64,000 bases of DNA from Vulcanisaeta distributa JCM 11213 (lineage in GTDB: Archaea; Thermoproteota; Thermoprotei; Thermoproteales; Thermocladiaceae), in NCBI GenBank assembly GCA_001316125.1, contig BBCS01000004.1:1-64000 (forward strand), in the 5' to 3' direction. Both the position numbers and the translations under genes were made by a program. The notes beneath the pieces are model-generated. The model worked only from the letters and a program-made list of their open reading frames with translations, was not told where the DNA came from and did no database searches. Shown here one piece after another: positions 52,720 through 63,046 of the stretch; position 1 is the first letter of the stretch; each line of letters begins with the position of its first letter.

Positions 52720-53249
52720 ATGTCAATAACCGAGGAGATAGACCAGACTGATATTGAGATTTTAAAGATGTTGCAGGATGATTGCAGGATAACACTTGAC
52801 GAAATGGCTAATAAGTTAAAGATTTCGAAATCAACGGTTTACTATAGGATCAAGAAGCTCGAGAGACTGGGTATAATACTTGGCTGTCATGCTAAGTTAA
52901 GCCTGAGAAGATGGGTAAGGACTACGTCGCGGTAATACTCGTTAAGGCTAAGTACGGCCCTGGTTATCACGATAAGGTTGGTCAGAAGTTAGCGGGTATT
53001 AATGGTGTGACGGCTGTTTACTACATATTTGGTGAGTGGGACTTTGTGCTTCAGGTTAGGGCTAGTGGTAAGGACGAGATTCTCAGGATTCTTGAGCAGA
53101 TAATGAATATGGAGGAGGTTGAGAGGACGTCAACGCTTATAGTGGCTAAGGTGATTAAGGAAGATCCAAGACTACCCATTGAGGGAATACAGCTATTCAT
53201 AATGTTAAAAACAGGGAAGAGTAAGTTTAACTACTTGTTTCCTAATTAA
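52720..53249 (+). CDS. Lrp/AsnC-family transcription regulator, one frameshift
   Basis: About 176 residues. The HTH domain is IDQTDIEILKMLQDDCRITL and KLKISKSTVYYRIKKLERLG; after a break near 52905 the RAM domain follows (DYVAVILVKAKYGPGYHDKV, GVTAVYYIFGEWDFVLQVRA). Such regulators respond to amino acids. Target genes are unknown; inverted repeats at 52524 and 45943 are candidates. It is followed after 7 bases by polB. Confidence 0.85.
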
Positions 53250-53256
53250 CTTAGTA

Positions 53257-55635
53257 ATGGAATTAACATTTTGGTTATTAGACATTACCTACGGCGTTAT
53301 CGGCAACACGCCAGAGTTAAGGTTATTTGGTATTACGGATGATGGTAAGAGGGTTCTCGTTTTAGATAGGTCGTTCAGGCCATACTTCTACGTAATACCG
53401 TCAGGTGATGCCAATGCTGTTTTTAATAACGTTAAGCGTAAGTTGGAGGGTAAGGTATTGAATGTGGAGGTTGTTAAGCGCAAGATGTTTGGTAATGAGA
53501 TTGACGCCATTAGGGTTACCGCGACAATACCTGAGAAGGTTAGGGAACTTAGGGAACTTGCCGCCGAGGTTCCTGGTGTTGAGGATGTACTTGAGGCCGA
53601 CATTAGGTTCTCACAAAGGTATTTGCTGGACATGGGTGTTAAGCCAAGTAATTGGGTTGTTGTTGATCAGTGTGAGGAGGTTAAGGGTAATTACCAAGTT
53701 GACCTGGTCTGCTTGGCTAAGTCAAGGCCTAGAATGATTGAGGAACATAAATTACCTAGTTTCAGGGTACTTGCGTTTGATATCGAGGTTTATAACCCGA
53801 GGGGCATGCCCAACCCCCGATAGGGACCCTATCATAATAATATCGACCATGACTAAGGAAGACGGCGTTAAGATGTTTGTGGTGGACGATAATAAGAATG
53901 ACGCTAAGATAATCAGGGAGTTCCTAGATTACTTCAGGAAGTACGACCCCCCCGACATTGTGGTTGGCTATAATAATAATGGCTTTGACTGGCCATACTT
54001 AGTTAATAGATCGTCAAGGGTAGGCGTGAGGTTGACCCTGTCCAGGATGGGTAATCCACCTGAGCCGAGTGTGTACGGTCACTGGTCAATAATTGGTAGG
54101 GCAAATGTTGACCTGTACAACTTCATTGAGGAGATTAGCGAGATAAAGGTGAAGAGCCTTGATAGGGCCGCTGAGTTCTTCGGAATAATGAAGAGGAGTG
54201 AACGCGTCCTAATACCTGGCCATAGAATACATGAGTACTGGGATGATAAGAATAAGCGTGAATTACTCCTTAAGTATGCTAGGGATGACGTGGTAAGTAC
54301 GTACGGCTTAGCGGAGAAGCTGCTTCCATTCGCAATTCAATTATCCTCAATATCAGGGCTACCCCCCCTCGATCAAGTTGGTGCGGCTAGTGTCGGTGCT
54401 AGGGTTGAGTGGATGATATTCTATGAGGCCGTTAAGAGGGGGGGTGAATTGGCGCCTAACCGTGAGGAGAGGCCATACGAGACTTACAAGGGCGCTGTCG
54501 TGCTTGAACCGAGGCCTGGGCTTCATGAGAACATTGCCGTAATAGACTTCTCAAGTATGTATCCGAGTATCATGATGAAGTACAACGTCTCACCAGATAC
54601 GCTGGTGCTTGGGGGGGATTGTGGTGATTGCTACGTGGCACCCGAGGTTAATTATAAGTTTAGGAAGTCACCGGAGGGGGGGTTATACCCTGGTTTACTT
54701 AGGATTCTTGTTGAAAGTAGGCGTAGGGTAAGGGACTTAATGAAGAAGTACCCTGAGAATAGCCCTGAGTGGGTTCTTTTGAATGAGAGGCAGAGGGCGC
54801 TGAAGGTTATGGCTAATGCCATGTATGGGTATTGTGGCTGGTTAGGGGGGCTAGGTGGTACAGACGTGAGGTCGCCGAGGCCGTAACAGCATGGGGGGGC
54901 AGAAACCTATTGAGAACCGTTATTGAGAAGGCCAAGTCCTTGGGCCTGCCGATTATTTATGGCGATACCGATAGCTTATTCGTTAAGAACATTAGTGATA
55001 AGGTTGAAGCCCTAATTGATTACGTTAATAATGAACTTGGTTTTGAGGTCAAGGTTGATAAGGTGTATAGGAGGGTTTTGTTTACCGAGGCCAAGAAGAG
55101 GTACGTGGGTTTAACGATTGATGGTGAGGTAGATATTGTGGGCTTCGAGGCGGTCAGGGGGGGTGATTGGGCTGAGATTGCTAAGTATGTCCAGGAGAAT
55201 GTTGCTGAGATTGTGCTAACGACAGGTGATGTTGGTAAGGCTGTTTCCTACGTTAAGTCTGTTATTGATAAGGTTAAGGCTTATCAATTCGATATTGATG
55301 ATGTGATTATTTGGAAGACCCTAGATAAGTCGCTGAATGAGTATAAGGTATTGACGCCACATGTCGCTGCAGCCAAGCAGTTGGTGGAGGCTGGTTATAA
55401 GGTTGGTAAGGGTGACATGATTGGTTACGTGGTTGTTAAGGGTGGCGGTGCTAAGTTGGCTTATAAGGTTAAACCATACATACTCATTAAGGACATTAGG
55501 GAGGTTGATGTTGATTATTACGTTGAGAAGCAGATAGTCCCTGCTGCAATGAGGATACTCGAGGTTTTGGGAGTTAAGGAGTCGCAGCTTATGGAGGGTA
55601 AGGCGGGTAAGTCAATACTTGATTACTTCTCGTAA
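53257..55635 (+). CDS. polB: Family B DNA polymerase, two frameshifts
   Basis: About 792 residues. Exo I LAFDIEVYNPRG, Exo II VVGYNNNGFDWPYL, Exo III KYARDDVVSTYGL; PolA DFSSMYPSIMMKYNV, LKVMANAMYGYCGW and PolC YGDTDSLFV. All exonuclease and polymerase aspartates are present. Breaks: C5 at 53814-53818 (C4 gives NPDRDPIIIIS) and G6 at 54845-54850 (G4 gives GWLGARWYRREVAEAVTAWG). Extra residues at G7 or C7 runs: DPPDIV, LPPLDQV, KRGGELAPN, AWGGRNL and VRGGDWAEI. It is a proofreading replicative-type polymerase; the subfamily is uncertain. Confidence 0.95.
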
Positions 55636-55678
55636 AATTAAAGAAAGATAGTACAAAATATCACTATATCACTTTTTA

Positions 55679-57083
55679 TTATAAGTCACTTAGCCCTGTG
55701 CCCGCCCCAGCCTTACTTAGGTACTCATCAATCGTCATTATCAACATGTCAGTGGGTACCTTTGTTATATTGCCCACCCTCGACATTATCAGCAACTTGA
55801 CGCCTCTACTTGATGCGACATCCACGAGACGCTGTGTGCAAACTCCATCAAATATTACGGCATATGCATTGGGCAGTTGCTGTAGTGTATCAACGAGGTC
55901 TCTCACGGGTATTCTCTTTATTTCAGTCCAGTGGTCATCATATATTATGGCCTCTAGGGTTCCACCAAGCTTCTTCATTTCATCAATGACATTTGGGGGG
56001 GTAATTGAGGAATCTCAGGGCTTGGTTGACTTGGTTGCTGAGGTTGAGTCGTTTGTTGAGGTGTTACCTGGGCCTGTACCGCCGATGGTGTTGGCTGTAT
56101 TGGCTGTGGTTGTGGCAATACCTGGACCTTCTCGGCCTGCTGTGGCTGTTCCTGTATTGGAACCTCTATGGCCTGGGCTTGCGGTATTTCCTGCTGAGCC
56201 TGTTGCCTAGCCTCCTCAATCATCTTCCTTTCCCTCTTCTCAAGGCTTGCCAGGTACTCCTCAGCTGGCACCTTATTCCTAAGGGCCTTCGTTATTTCCT
56301 TAGCCGTTAATTGCTCAACCTCCTTACCGGGCGGCGCCCTGGCTATGTAATCAATGTCCGCATACTTAAGCAGCTCCTTGAGCAGCATCTCACCACCCCC
56401 CCTATCCCCCCCGTCCACAAACGCTATCGTCGTCTTCTTCTTGCTCAGCTCAATGACCGTCTTAGGAACACCACCGCTTGAGCCGCCAAGTCCTATCACG
56501 TTCTTGAAGCCATGCTTAACCAGGTTAAGTACGTCGGCCCTACCCTCAACAATTATTATGGTATCGGCCGTATCAACCTCAGGCCCCCCCGCGGGTAGCT
56601 TCTCAGGCCCGTACTCAATGACCTCGGTCTCCCTAATGTTTTCCATGAACTTTGTAATCAACTCCTTAGTATCCGGCAGTGCCTCGTGCTCAACGAGTTT
56701 AAGTAATTCCCTGGCTCTATCAAAGATCTTCTTCCTCTTTTCCTCCCTGAGGTCTTTAATCTCAACCACCTGAACCTTAGCATTATAGGGGGGGCCAACC
56801 TTATCCACGGTCTCAATCATTGCCGCAACGAGGGCGGTCTCATACCTATCTAGGTTTGATGGTATGTATACCTTACCAACGGTCTTATCACCTTATACTC
56901 GGTCTCAACCTCTATCCTGCCTATCCTACCATTCATTTGAAGTTCCCTTAGGTCAAGTTCATTGCCTAGTAGGCCTTCGGTTTGACTAAACAATGCGCCT
57001 ATTATGTCATACTTCTCCACGGTTCCCTGAACCTCCACGTTAGCTACTATGAGGTATTTAGCCACGATTGTTAAGGCTCCCAT
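55679..57083 (-). CDS. dnaG: Archaeal DnaG-type protein, two frameshifts
   Basis: About 467 residues. The N-terminal [20 protein letters not shown] and [20 protein letters not shown]; the TOPRIM domain [19 protein letters not shown], and the metal site [18 protein letters not shown]; a Pro/Gln-rich linker (residues about 285-355); the C-terminal domain [17 protein letters not shown]. Breaks lie near 56885 and at the C7 at 55996. The conserved VDGDRGGE reads [10 protein letters not shown] because of two C7 runs at 56396 and 56406. Archaeal DnaG is linked to the exosome and to a primase activity. It is convergent with polB. Confidence 0.95.
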
Positions 57084-57159
57084 TACGACACCAAGTACTT
57101 CATGACTAACCAGATTAAAATAGTTTCTCTTGACAAAGACAATTATTAAAAGGGCAAGG

Positions 57160-57168
57160 CTATTTAAA
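57160..57168 (+). promoter_or_regulatory. TATA box of the MetAP gene
   Basis: ctatttaaa centred about 26 bases before GTG 57190, which decides this start over the in-frame TTG at 57130. Confidence 0.5.
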
Positions 57169-57189
57169 GGAGTCAGTACGGCATATTAC

Positions 57190-58094
57190 GTGTCCACGGA
57201 CTTATTGAAAATTTATGAAAGACTTGGTGCCATTGCCAGGGATGCCCTTAACTACGCGATGTCCATAGTGGAACCTGGAATACCAGTACTTGAACTATGC
57301 GAGAAGGTTGAGAATAGGATTAGGCAGGGCGGTGCGAAGCCCGCGTTTCCCGTCAACATTAGTATTAATGATATTGCTGCCCATTACACAGCCACCATAG
57401 GTGATAAATCAGTGATACCGAAGGGCGCAGTAGTGAAGATAGACCTTGGCGCCCACATTGATGGTTACATAGTGGATACCGCAGTCACAGTTACCTTCAA
57501 TCCAATGTATAGCCAATTAATTAAGGCATCAATGAAGGCGCTGGAGGCGGCGCAATTAAGCATGAAGCCTGGAGCCACATTGGCATCGATTGGCGCACAA
57601 ATAGAAAGGGCCATAAAATCCTTCGGATTTAAGCCAATTAAGAACTTGAGTGGTCATTTAATAAGGAAGTACGTACTCCATGCAGGTAAGTCAATTCCCA
57701 ATTACGATAATGGCGATAGACAGAGGATAATCGAGGGTGAGGTATACGCGGTAGAGCCGTTCTCAACTAATGGTGCTGGTTATGTGGATGATGGGCCACA
57801 AGTCACTATCTACCACTTATTCAAGAACCCAAGCCCTAAGGATCCCCATTATGACGTACTTACGTATATAATTAATGAGATTGGTCCATTACCATTCACC
57901 CCCCCTAGATGGCTTGTCTCGAAGTTTGGTGAGGAGGTTGGTAATGTAATAAGTGAGTTATACGTGAAGGATTACGTTTATGGCTACCCAGTATTGATTG
58001 AGCATGGCAAGGGTCTGGTGGCTCAGGTTGAGGATACATTCATAATAACTAAGGATGGGGGCTATCCCTATCGTGGATGTACTTTCACTATTAA
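57190..58094 (+). CDS. map: Methionine aminopeptidase, type II, C-terminus frameshifted
   Basis: About 302 residues from GTG 57190. AKPAFPVNISINDIAAHYTA, VVKIDLGAHIDGYIVDTAVT (metal Asp pair), NLSGHLIRKYVLHAGKSIPN (metal His), VYAVEPFSTNG (Glu) and LVAQVEDTFIIT (Glu) are all present. The last codons change frame near 58066, giving SWMYFHY and TAA 58092, which avoids overlap with uppS. It removes the initiator Met. The C7 at 57899 adds a Pro in FTPPRWL. Confidence 0.9.
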
Positions 58095-58107
58095 AGTAAG
58101 GGGGAGG

Positions 58108-58825
58108 TTACTTGCCAAATCTCCTCTCCCTCCTTGCGTAATCATCAAGCGCCTGCTTAAGGTCCTCCTTAGTTATCTCCGGCCAATACTTATTCAGGAT
58201 ATATAACTCGGAGTAAGCAGTTTCATAAAGTAGGAAATTACTTATTCTATGTTCTCCACCGGTCCTGATTATTAGGTCAGGTTCGGGGGTATGGTTCATC
58301 ACCTACATAAAGATACCTAAATAGGGCATCCTCGTTTAGGTCACTGATGTTTAACTTACCGCTATTGTAATCGGCGAGTATTCTCTTAATTGCATCAATT
58401 ATTTCCTGCCTACCGCCATAAACTACTGCCAGGTTTAAGTAATGGTCAGAGTAATCTGCCGTAGCCTCCTCAGTGAGTACTATCTCTCTACGAACATCCT
58501 CAGGCAGGAGCCAAGTCCTACCAATGACCCTAACCCTGACCCTATTCCTATGAATTCTCTCATCCTTTCTAACTTTAATCAATTTTTCCTTTAATAATTT
58601 ATATAATAAATCCAACTCCAACTTGGATCTTCTAAGGAAATTCTCAGTAGATAGAACGTACACAGTAACGATTTTTATACCAAAATCTAATGACCAATCT
58701 AGGAACTCCTCAACCTTATCTGACCCAATCCTATAGGCCTCTGTTATTGGCAATCCAACCTTCCTAGCCCACCTCCTATTCCCATCTGGTATAACACCAA
58801 TGTGTATTGGCAATGTACCTTGCAT
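58108..58825 (-). CDS. uppS: Cis-prenyltransferase (undecaprenyl/dolichyl diphosphate synthase), one frameshift
   Basis: About 239 residues. [19 protein letters not shown] (region I), [33 protein letters not shown], and after a break near 58285 [20 protein letters not shown] (region V) and FGK at the end. In archaea the product is the polyprenyl carrier for N-glycosylation. The active-site Asp and the IIRTGGE motif are intact. It is divergent from the UDP-sulfoquinovose synthase gene. Confidence 0.9.
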
Positions 58826-58945
58826 TCTATTTGCATTCTTGAGGATATATTTGCCCTTTTAAAGTTATGCACTGCCTAATTTACGTTCTTAATTACTGAG
58901 TAATACATTTAATTTAAAGAATTAAGTCCCGAGAATGATGGCATA

Positions 58946-60114
58946 ATGAGGGTATTAGTACTCGGTATTGATGGGTACCTAGGCTGGGCATTGGCATTAA
59001 GACTTATCAGGAGGGGGGGTCATGAGATTATCGGTATCGATAATTTCTACACTAGAAAGGCTGTGAATGAAGTTGGTTCCGACTCTGCATTACCCATACT
59101 CTCAATGCAGGATAGGATTAGGGCGGTTGAGGAGATCTTTGGTGCTAGGATTGAGTTTATTGAGGGCGATGTCACGAATTATGACTTAGTAAGGAGAGTT
59201 ATTGAGAGGTATAGACCTGACACAATTGTTCACTTTGCAGAACAGAGATCAGCCCCCCCGTATTCAATGATTGATGTTGGGCATGCTAAGTACACGATCA
59301 TCAATAACCTAACATCAACACTAAACGTGATATACGCAATTAAGGAGGTTAAGAGGGATATTCACATACTTAAGATGGGCACGCTGGTGAGTACGGCTAC
59401 CCAGCATTTAGGATACCGGAGGATGCCTTTATTGACGCCGTTATCCAGGGGGTTAGGGATAGGATTATCGTGCCCAGGTGGGCTGGCTCCTGGTACCACT
59501 GGAGTAAGGTGTTTGATTCATACATGCTCCTATACGCGAATAAACTATGGGGCCTGACAATAACTGATTTCCACCAGGGACCGGTTTATGGGACTAGGAC
59601 TACGGACATCATTTCAGAGGAGTTATTCACTAGGTTTGATGTTGATGACGTGTGGGGCACTGTGATAAATAGGTTCTGTGCTGAGGCTGTGGTTAACCAT
59701 CCATTGACTATATACGGAAGCGGTCTGCAGAAGAAGGGGTTCACGTCGCTTGAGGATACAATAACGGCATTAGCGGCGTTGATAGAGAATCCGCCGGAGC
59801 CTGGTGAGTTTAGGACGGTACATCACTATAGGGAAATAAAGACTCTAAATGAGATGGCCGAGTTGGTTAGGAAGGCGGCCAAGCAGGTGCTTGGTTATGA
59901 ACCGGAGATAGAGCATTTACCCAACCCAAGGGTTGAGCCTGAGGAGGACCTGCTCTATGAGCCTGAGAAGAAGGTGCTGCCTAAGTTAGGTATTTACAGG
60001 CTTACTAGGGTTATGGAGGATGAGATCGTCACAATACTCAGGGACCTTAAGCCCTATGCCGAGAGGATTAGGAAGATCGAGGCATTGTTTAAGCCTAGGG
60101 TGAGGTGGAGATAA
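58946..60114 (+). CDS. UDP-sulfoquinovose synthase (SQD1/Agl3-like), one frameshift
   Basis: About 389 residues. The Rossmann start is VLVLGIDGYLGWALALRLI; VHFAEQRSAPPYSMIDVGHA is the SQD1 signature (normally EQRSAPYSMID; the extra Pro is the C7 at 59255). A break near 59390 leads from MGTLGEYGYP into RIPEDAFIDAVIQGVRDRII, then WYHWSKVFDSYMLLYANKLW with the catalytic Tyr/Lys region. It makes UDP-sulfoquinovose from UDP-glucose and sulfite. In Sulfolobus the Agl3 homologue supplies this sugar to N-glycans. Confidence 0.9.
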
Positions 60115-60167
60115 TCATTGCTTAATCACCTAAATAAATTAATATTAGTTATTTTTGCCGTAGATTG

Positions 60168-62038
60168 ATGAGATTATTATTCATACATGCAGAGGACTTC
60201 TCATACCAGGTTAGGGATAAGGCTTTTGAAAACCCAGAACCACTAACGCCAGAGCTTGAGAAGGGCTCCGTAAGGAATGCGCTCGTTGTATTCATGAGTG
60301 TTGAGGAAAACGATACTGAGGACCCTAATTACGTGGATTACGTGGCCGACGAGATACTGGACGTACTCAATAAGGTTAAGGCATCACAAATAGTTCTCTA
60401 TCCATATGCACACCTAAGTCCCAACTTAGCCAAGCCAGGTAAGGCATTGAGCGTATTGCTAGCGGTTTACAATAGGTTGAGGGAGAAGTCACCTGTCCCT
60501 GTGTCAAGGGCGCCCTTTGGTTATTACAAGGCATTTGACATTAAGTGTTATGGGCATCCTCTATCGGAATTAAGTAAATCCCTTAGCCCAACCATGGTTA
60601 GTGCCCAGACAGTGCAGCAACAAGTGGTTAGTAGGGACTACTACGTAATATTAACGCCAAGTGGTGAGGAGTACGATGCAACGAAGTACCCATTTAAGCC
60701 AGGTGAGGATGACCTAAAGGCACTAGTCGAGAAGGAGGTCTTGAAGAGAGAGCTTGAAGGCGGTAAGGAACCTAGGTACATTGATTACTGCCGTAAATTT
60801 GGTTTTGAATGGGAACCCATGAGTGACGTAGGTCACATGAGATATGGCCAGCAGCCACGCTGATGATGGAACTCGTTGAGGATTATGCATGGAGATTAGC
60901 CAACGAGCTTGGCATACCAGTGTTTAAGATTAGGGGGGGCACCAACATGTTTAGGCGTGGTGAGAGGGCTATTGATGAGCACGCCAGGTTATTCAATGAG
61001 AGAATGTACACGATCGAGGGTGATAAGGACGAATTAATAATGAGATATGCCGCCTGCTTCCAACAATTCGCAATGATTAGGGACTGGGTGCTGAGTTATA
61101 GGGACATACCAATCGGAATGCTTGAGGTAGCTGATAGTTATAGGTATGAGCAACCCGGCGAAACCGTGCTATGCTTCAGGCTCAGAAGGTTCTATATGCC
61201 AGACCTCCACATATTCACGAAAGACCTTAAGAATGCCATGGAGGTCGCCCTGAAACTCCATGAGATAATATTCAGAGAGATTAGGAAGTTAGGTAGGGAT
61301 TACGTGAGTCTATACAACGTCACTAAGCAGTTCTACGATGAGCACAGGGACTACCTAATCGAGTTAGCTAGGCGTGAGGGTAAGCCGATTCTCGTTAGGG
61401 TAATGCCAGAGCAGAAGTACTACTGGGTTCTTAATGTGGAGTTTCACATTGTCGATGAGTTGAGGAGACCGAGGGAGATAGCCACGTTCCAGTTCGATGT
61501 TGGTAATGCCCAGAGGTTCGGCATTAAGTATAGGGATGAGAATGGTGAGGTTAGGTACCCAGTGATTATACATACAGCAATAATAGGTAGCGTTGAGAGG
61601 TACATATACGCGCTCCTCGACACTGCGGCGATAGCGGAGTCCAGGGGTGAGGTTCCGAGATTACCAACATGGGTCTCGCCAGTACAGGTTAGGGTGATAC
61701 CAATTAGTAAGGAGCACCTGGCCTTCGTAAATGACATTGTCTCAAAACTTGAGGATAGGATGATTAGGGTTGACATTGATGATAGGTTTGACGAGACGTT
61801 GGCTAAAAGGGTTAGGGACGCGGAGACCTTCTGGGTGCCCTACATCGTAGTGGTTGGTGATAGGGAGGTTAAGACCGGCAAGTTAAGCGTTAGGGTCAGG
61901 GGGGGTGCCCAAAAGTCCATTGACGTGGGTGTTGACGAGCTTATTAGCAGGATTGAGGAGGAGATTAAGGGCTACCCAAGGAGACCGCTCACAATGCCCA
62001 AGTATCTAAGCATGAGACCTGCAAGTGTAATAACCTAA
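60168..62038 (+). CDS. thrS: Threonyl-tRNA synthetase, one frameshift
   Basis: About 623 residues. The archaeal editing domain (RLLFIHAEDFSYQVRDKAFE, fold like D-Tyr deacylase) spans residues 1-145. After a break near 60855 come LMMELVEDYAWRLANELGIP, MRYAACFQQFAMIRDW, RYEQPGETVLCFRLRRFYMP (motif 2) and the anticodon-binding end. It charges tRNA-Thr and edits Ser. ATG 60168 is chosen over the preceding TTG. RGGTNMF normally reads RGTNMF (G7 at 60933). Confidence 0.95.
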
Positions 62039-62039
62039 T

Positions 62040-62095
62040 ATTCAGTACTCTTCCCAATCATCACTCATCAGGCAGCAGCCTATTCTTCACCGATT
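62040..62095 (-). ncRNA. Box C/D sRNA (minus strand)
   Basis: Read on the minus strand: C box gtgaaga (62090-62084), 12-nt guide ataggctgctgc, D' ctga (62071-62068), 3-nt spacer, C' gtgatga (62064-62058), 12-nt guide ttgggaagagta and D ctga (62045-62042). Both guides have the exact archaeal length and the spacing is symmetric. A TATA-like tatttaa on the same strand lies near 62128, about 30 bases upstream. The C box differs in one base from the consensus. The rRNA or tRNA targets were not identified. Confidence 0.65.
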
Positions 62096-62164
62096 TTAGT
62101 TATGAGAAAGGGGGGGAAATTAAATATTTTAATTTTAATTTTGAAATAGAATTGCTATTAATCA

Positions 62165-62829
62165 TTAGCCTGATACGCCGTACCAAGGAGCCCACTTAGA
62201 CCAAATTAATGTGTGTTCAAATGTGGCACTTATGCCTATGAAGAATGCCAAGATACCAGATAGTATTAACAGGATCATGACGACGACACCCACGTACCTA
62301 CCAACATTACCCCCCCTTGGCAGCATGGCGCTGCTAATGAGCATGGCAAGCCCAAGCAATATGTACATGGCACTCGCAAATAAGGCTCTGCGGTTAACCC
62401 ATGCACCAAAATATCAACACCATAAACAATAACTGGTATGCTAAACAACGCTATGGGTAATGCCAGGTACCTCAGGTCCGCGCCTATGTACATGGCTAAG
62501 CCAAGCATTAATGATACTAAGCCAAATATTGGCCATGCATCAGAAAATAGTAAATTGTATGGACCTGGGAGTGGCCAAGTCATTGTGGCCCAAAGACCAG
62601 TAGTAAGTGCATAAATCCCAACACCAATGAAGAATAGGCTCAGGCACCTATTCACATTAAGGCAAACGGTAACTCCTTGAGTCCTCTCCACAGTTTCGAC
62701 CCTAGCTCCATCAGTGGCTATCTTAGGTCTTCTAACAAAGTTCATGAAGACACCATACGCAGCGGTTATTAGTGTTATTCCAAGTGTCATTAGCCAGATG
62801 TCCAGTGTATCCATAAAGAGACCGGCCAT
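62165..62829 (-). CDS. DUF981-type integral membrane protein, one frameshift
   Basis: About 221 residues with six or seven membrane helices. It opens MDTLDIWLMTLGITLITAAY; LPGPYNLLFSDAWPIFGLVS and LGLAMYIGADLRYLALPIAL follow. After a break near 62395 it ends AMYILLGLAMLISSAMLPRG and FEHTLIWSKWAPWYG. This resembles archaeal DUF981 proteins of unknown role. The C7 at 62310 adds a Gly in LPRGGNVGRY. Confidence 0.7.
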
Positions 62830-63046
62830 TACTTATCACCAAGTGCACTCATTTGTTTATAATTTATAAATCAGTGAATAGATGTATTTAATGCACTTAT
62901 TTTTATGATTAAAAAATTCATCATTTTATATTGTATTAAATAGTATATAAATAAATGTTTATGGACATAAAATTATTCATATATATTCTTATTTATTCCT
63001 AATTTATGAAAAATTGATTTAAAATCCCAGGACCAAGTTACTCATA
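62830..63046. other. AT-rich divergent promoter region
   Basis: About 217 bases of very low GC between the DUF981 gene and nreA. It contains a partly palindromic tttataatttataaa (about 62855-62870), a distant inverted pair aagtgca / tgcactt, and the nreA TATA-like gatttaaaa 26 bases before GTG 63047. No gene or RNA was recognised. Confidence 0.4.

Noticed and set aside
62840..63040. Replication origin in the AT-rich spacer before nreA
   Set aside because: No repeated origin-recognition-box motif and no orc1/cdc6 gene nearby.
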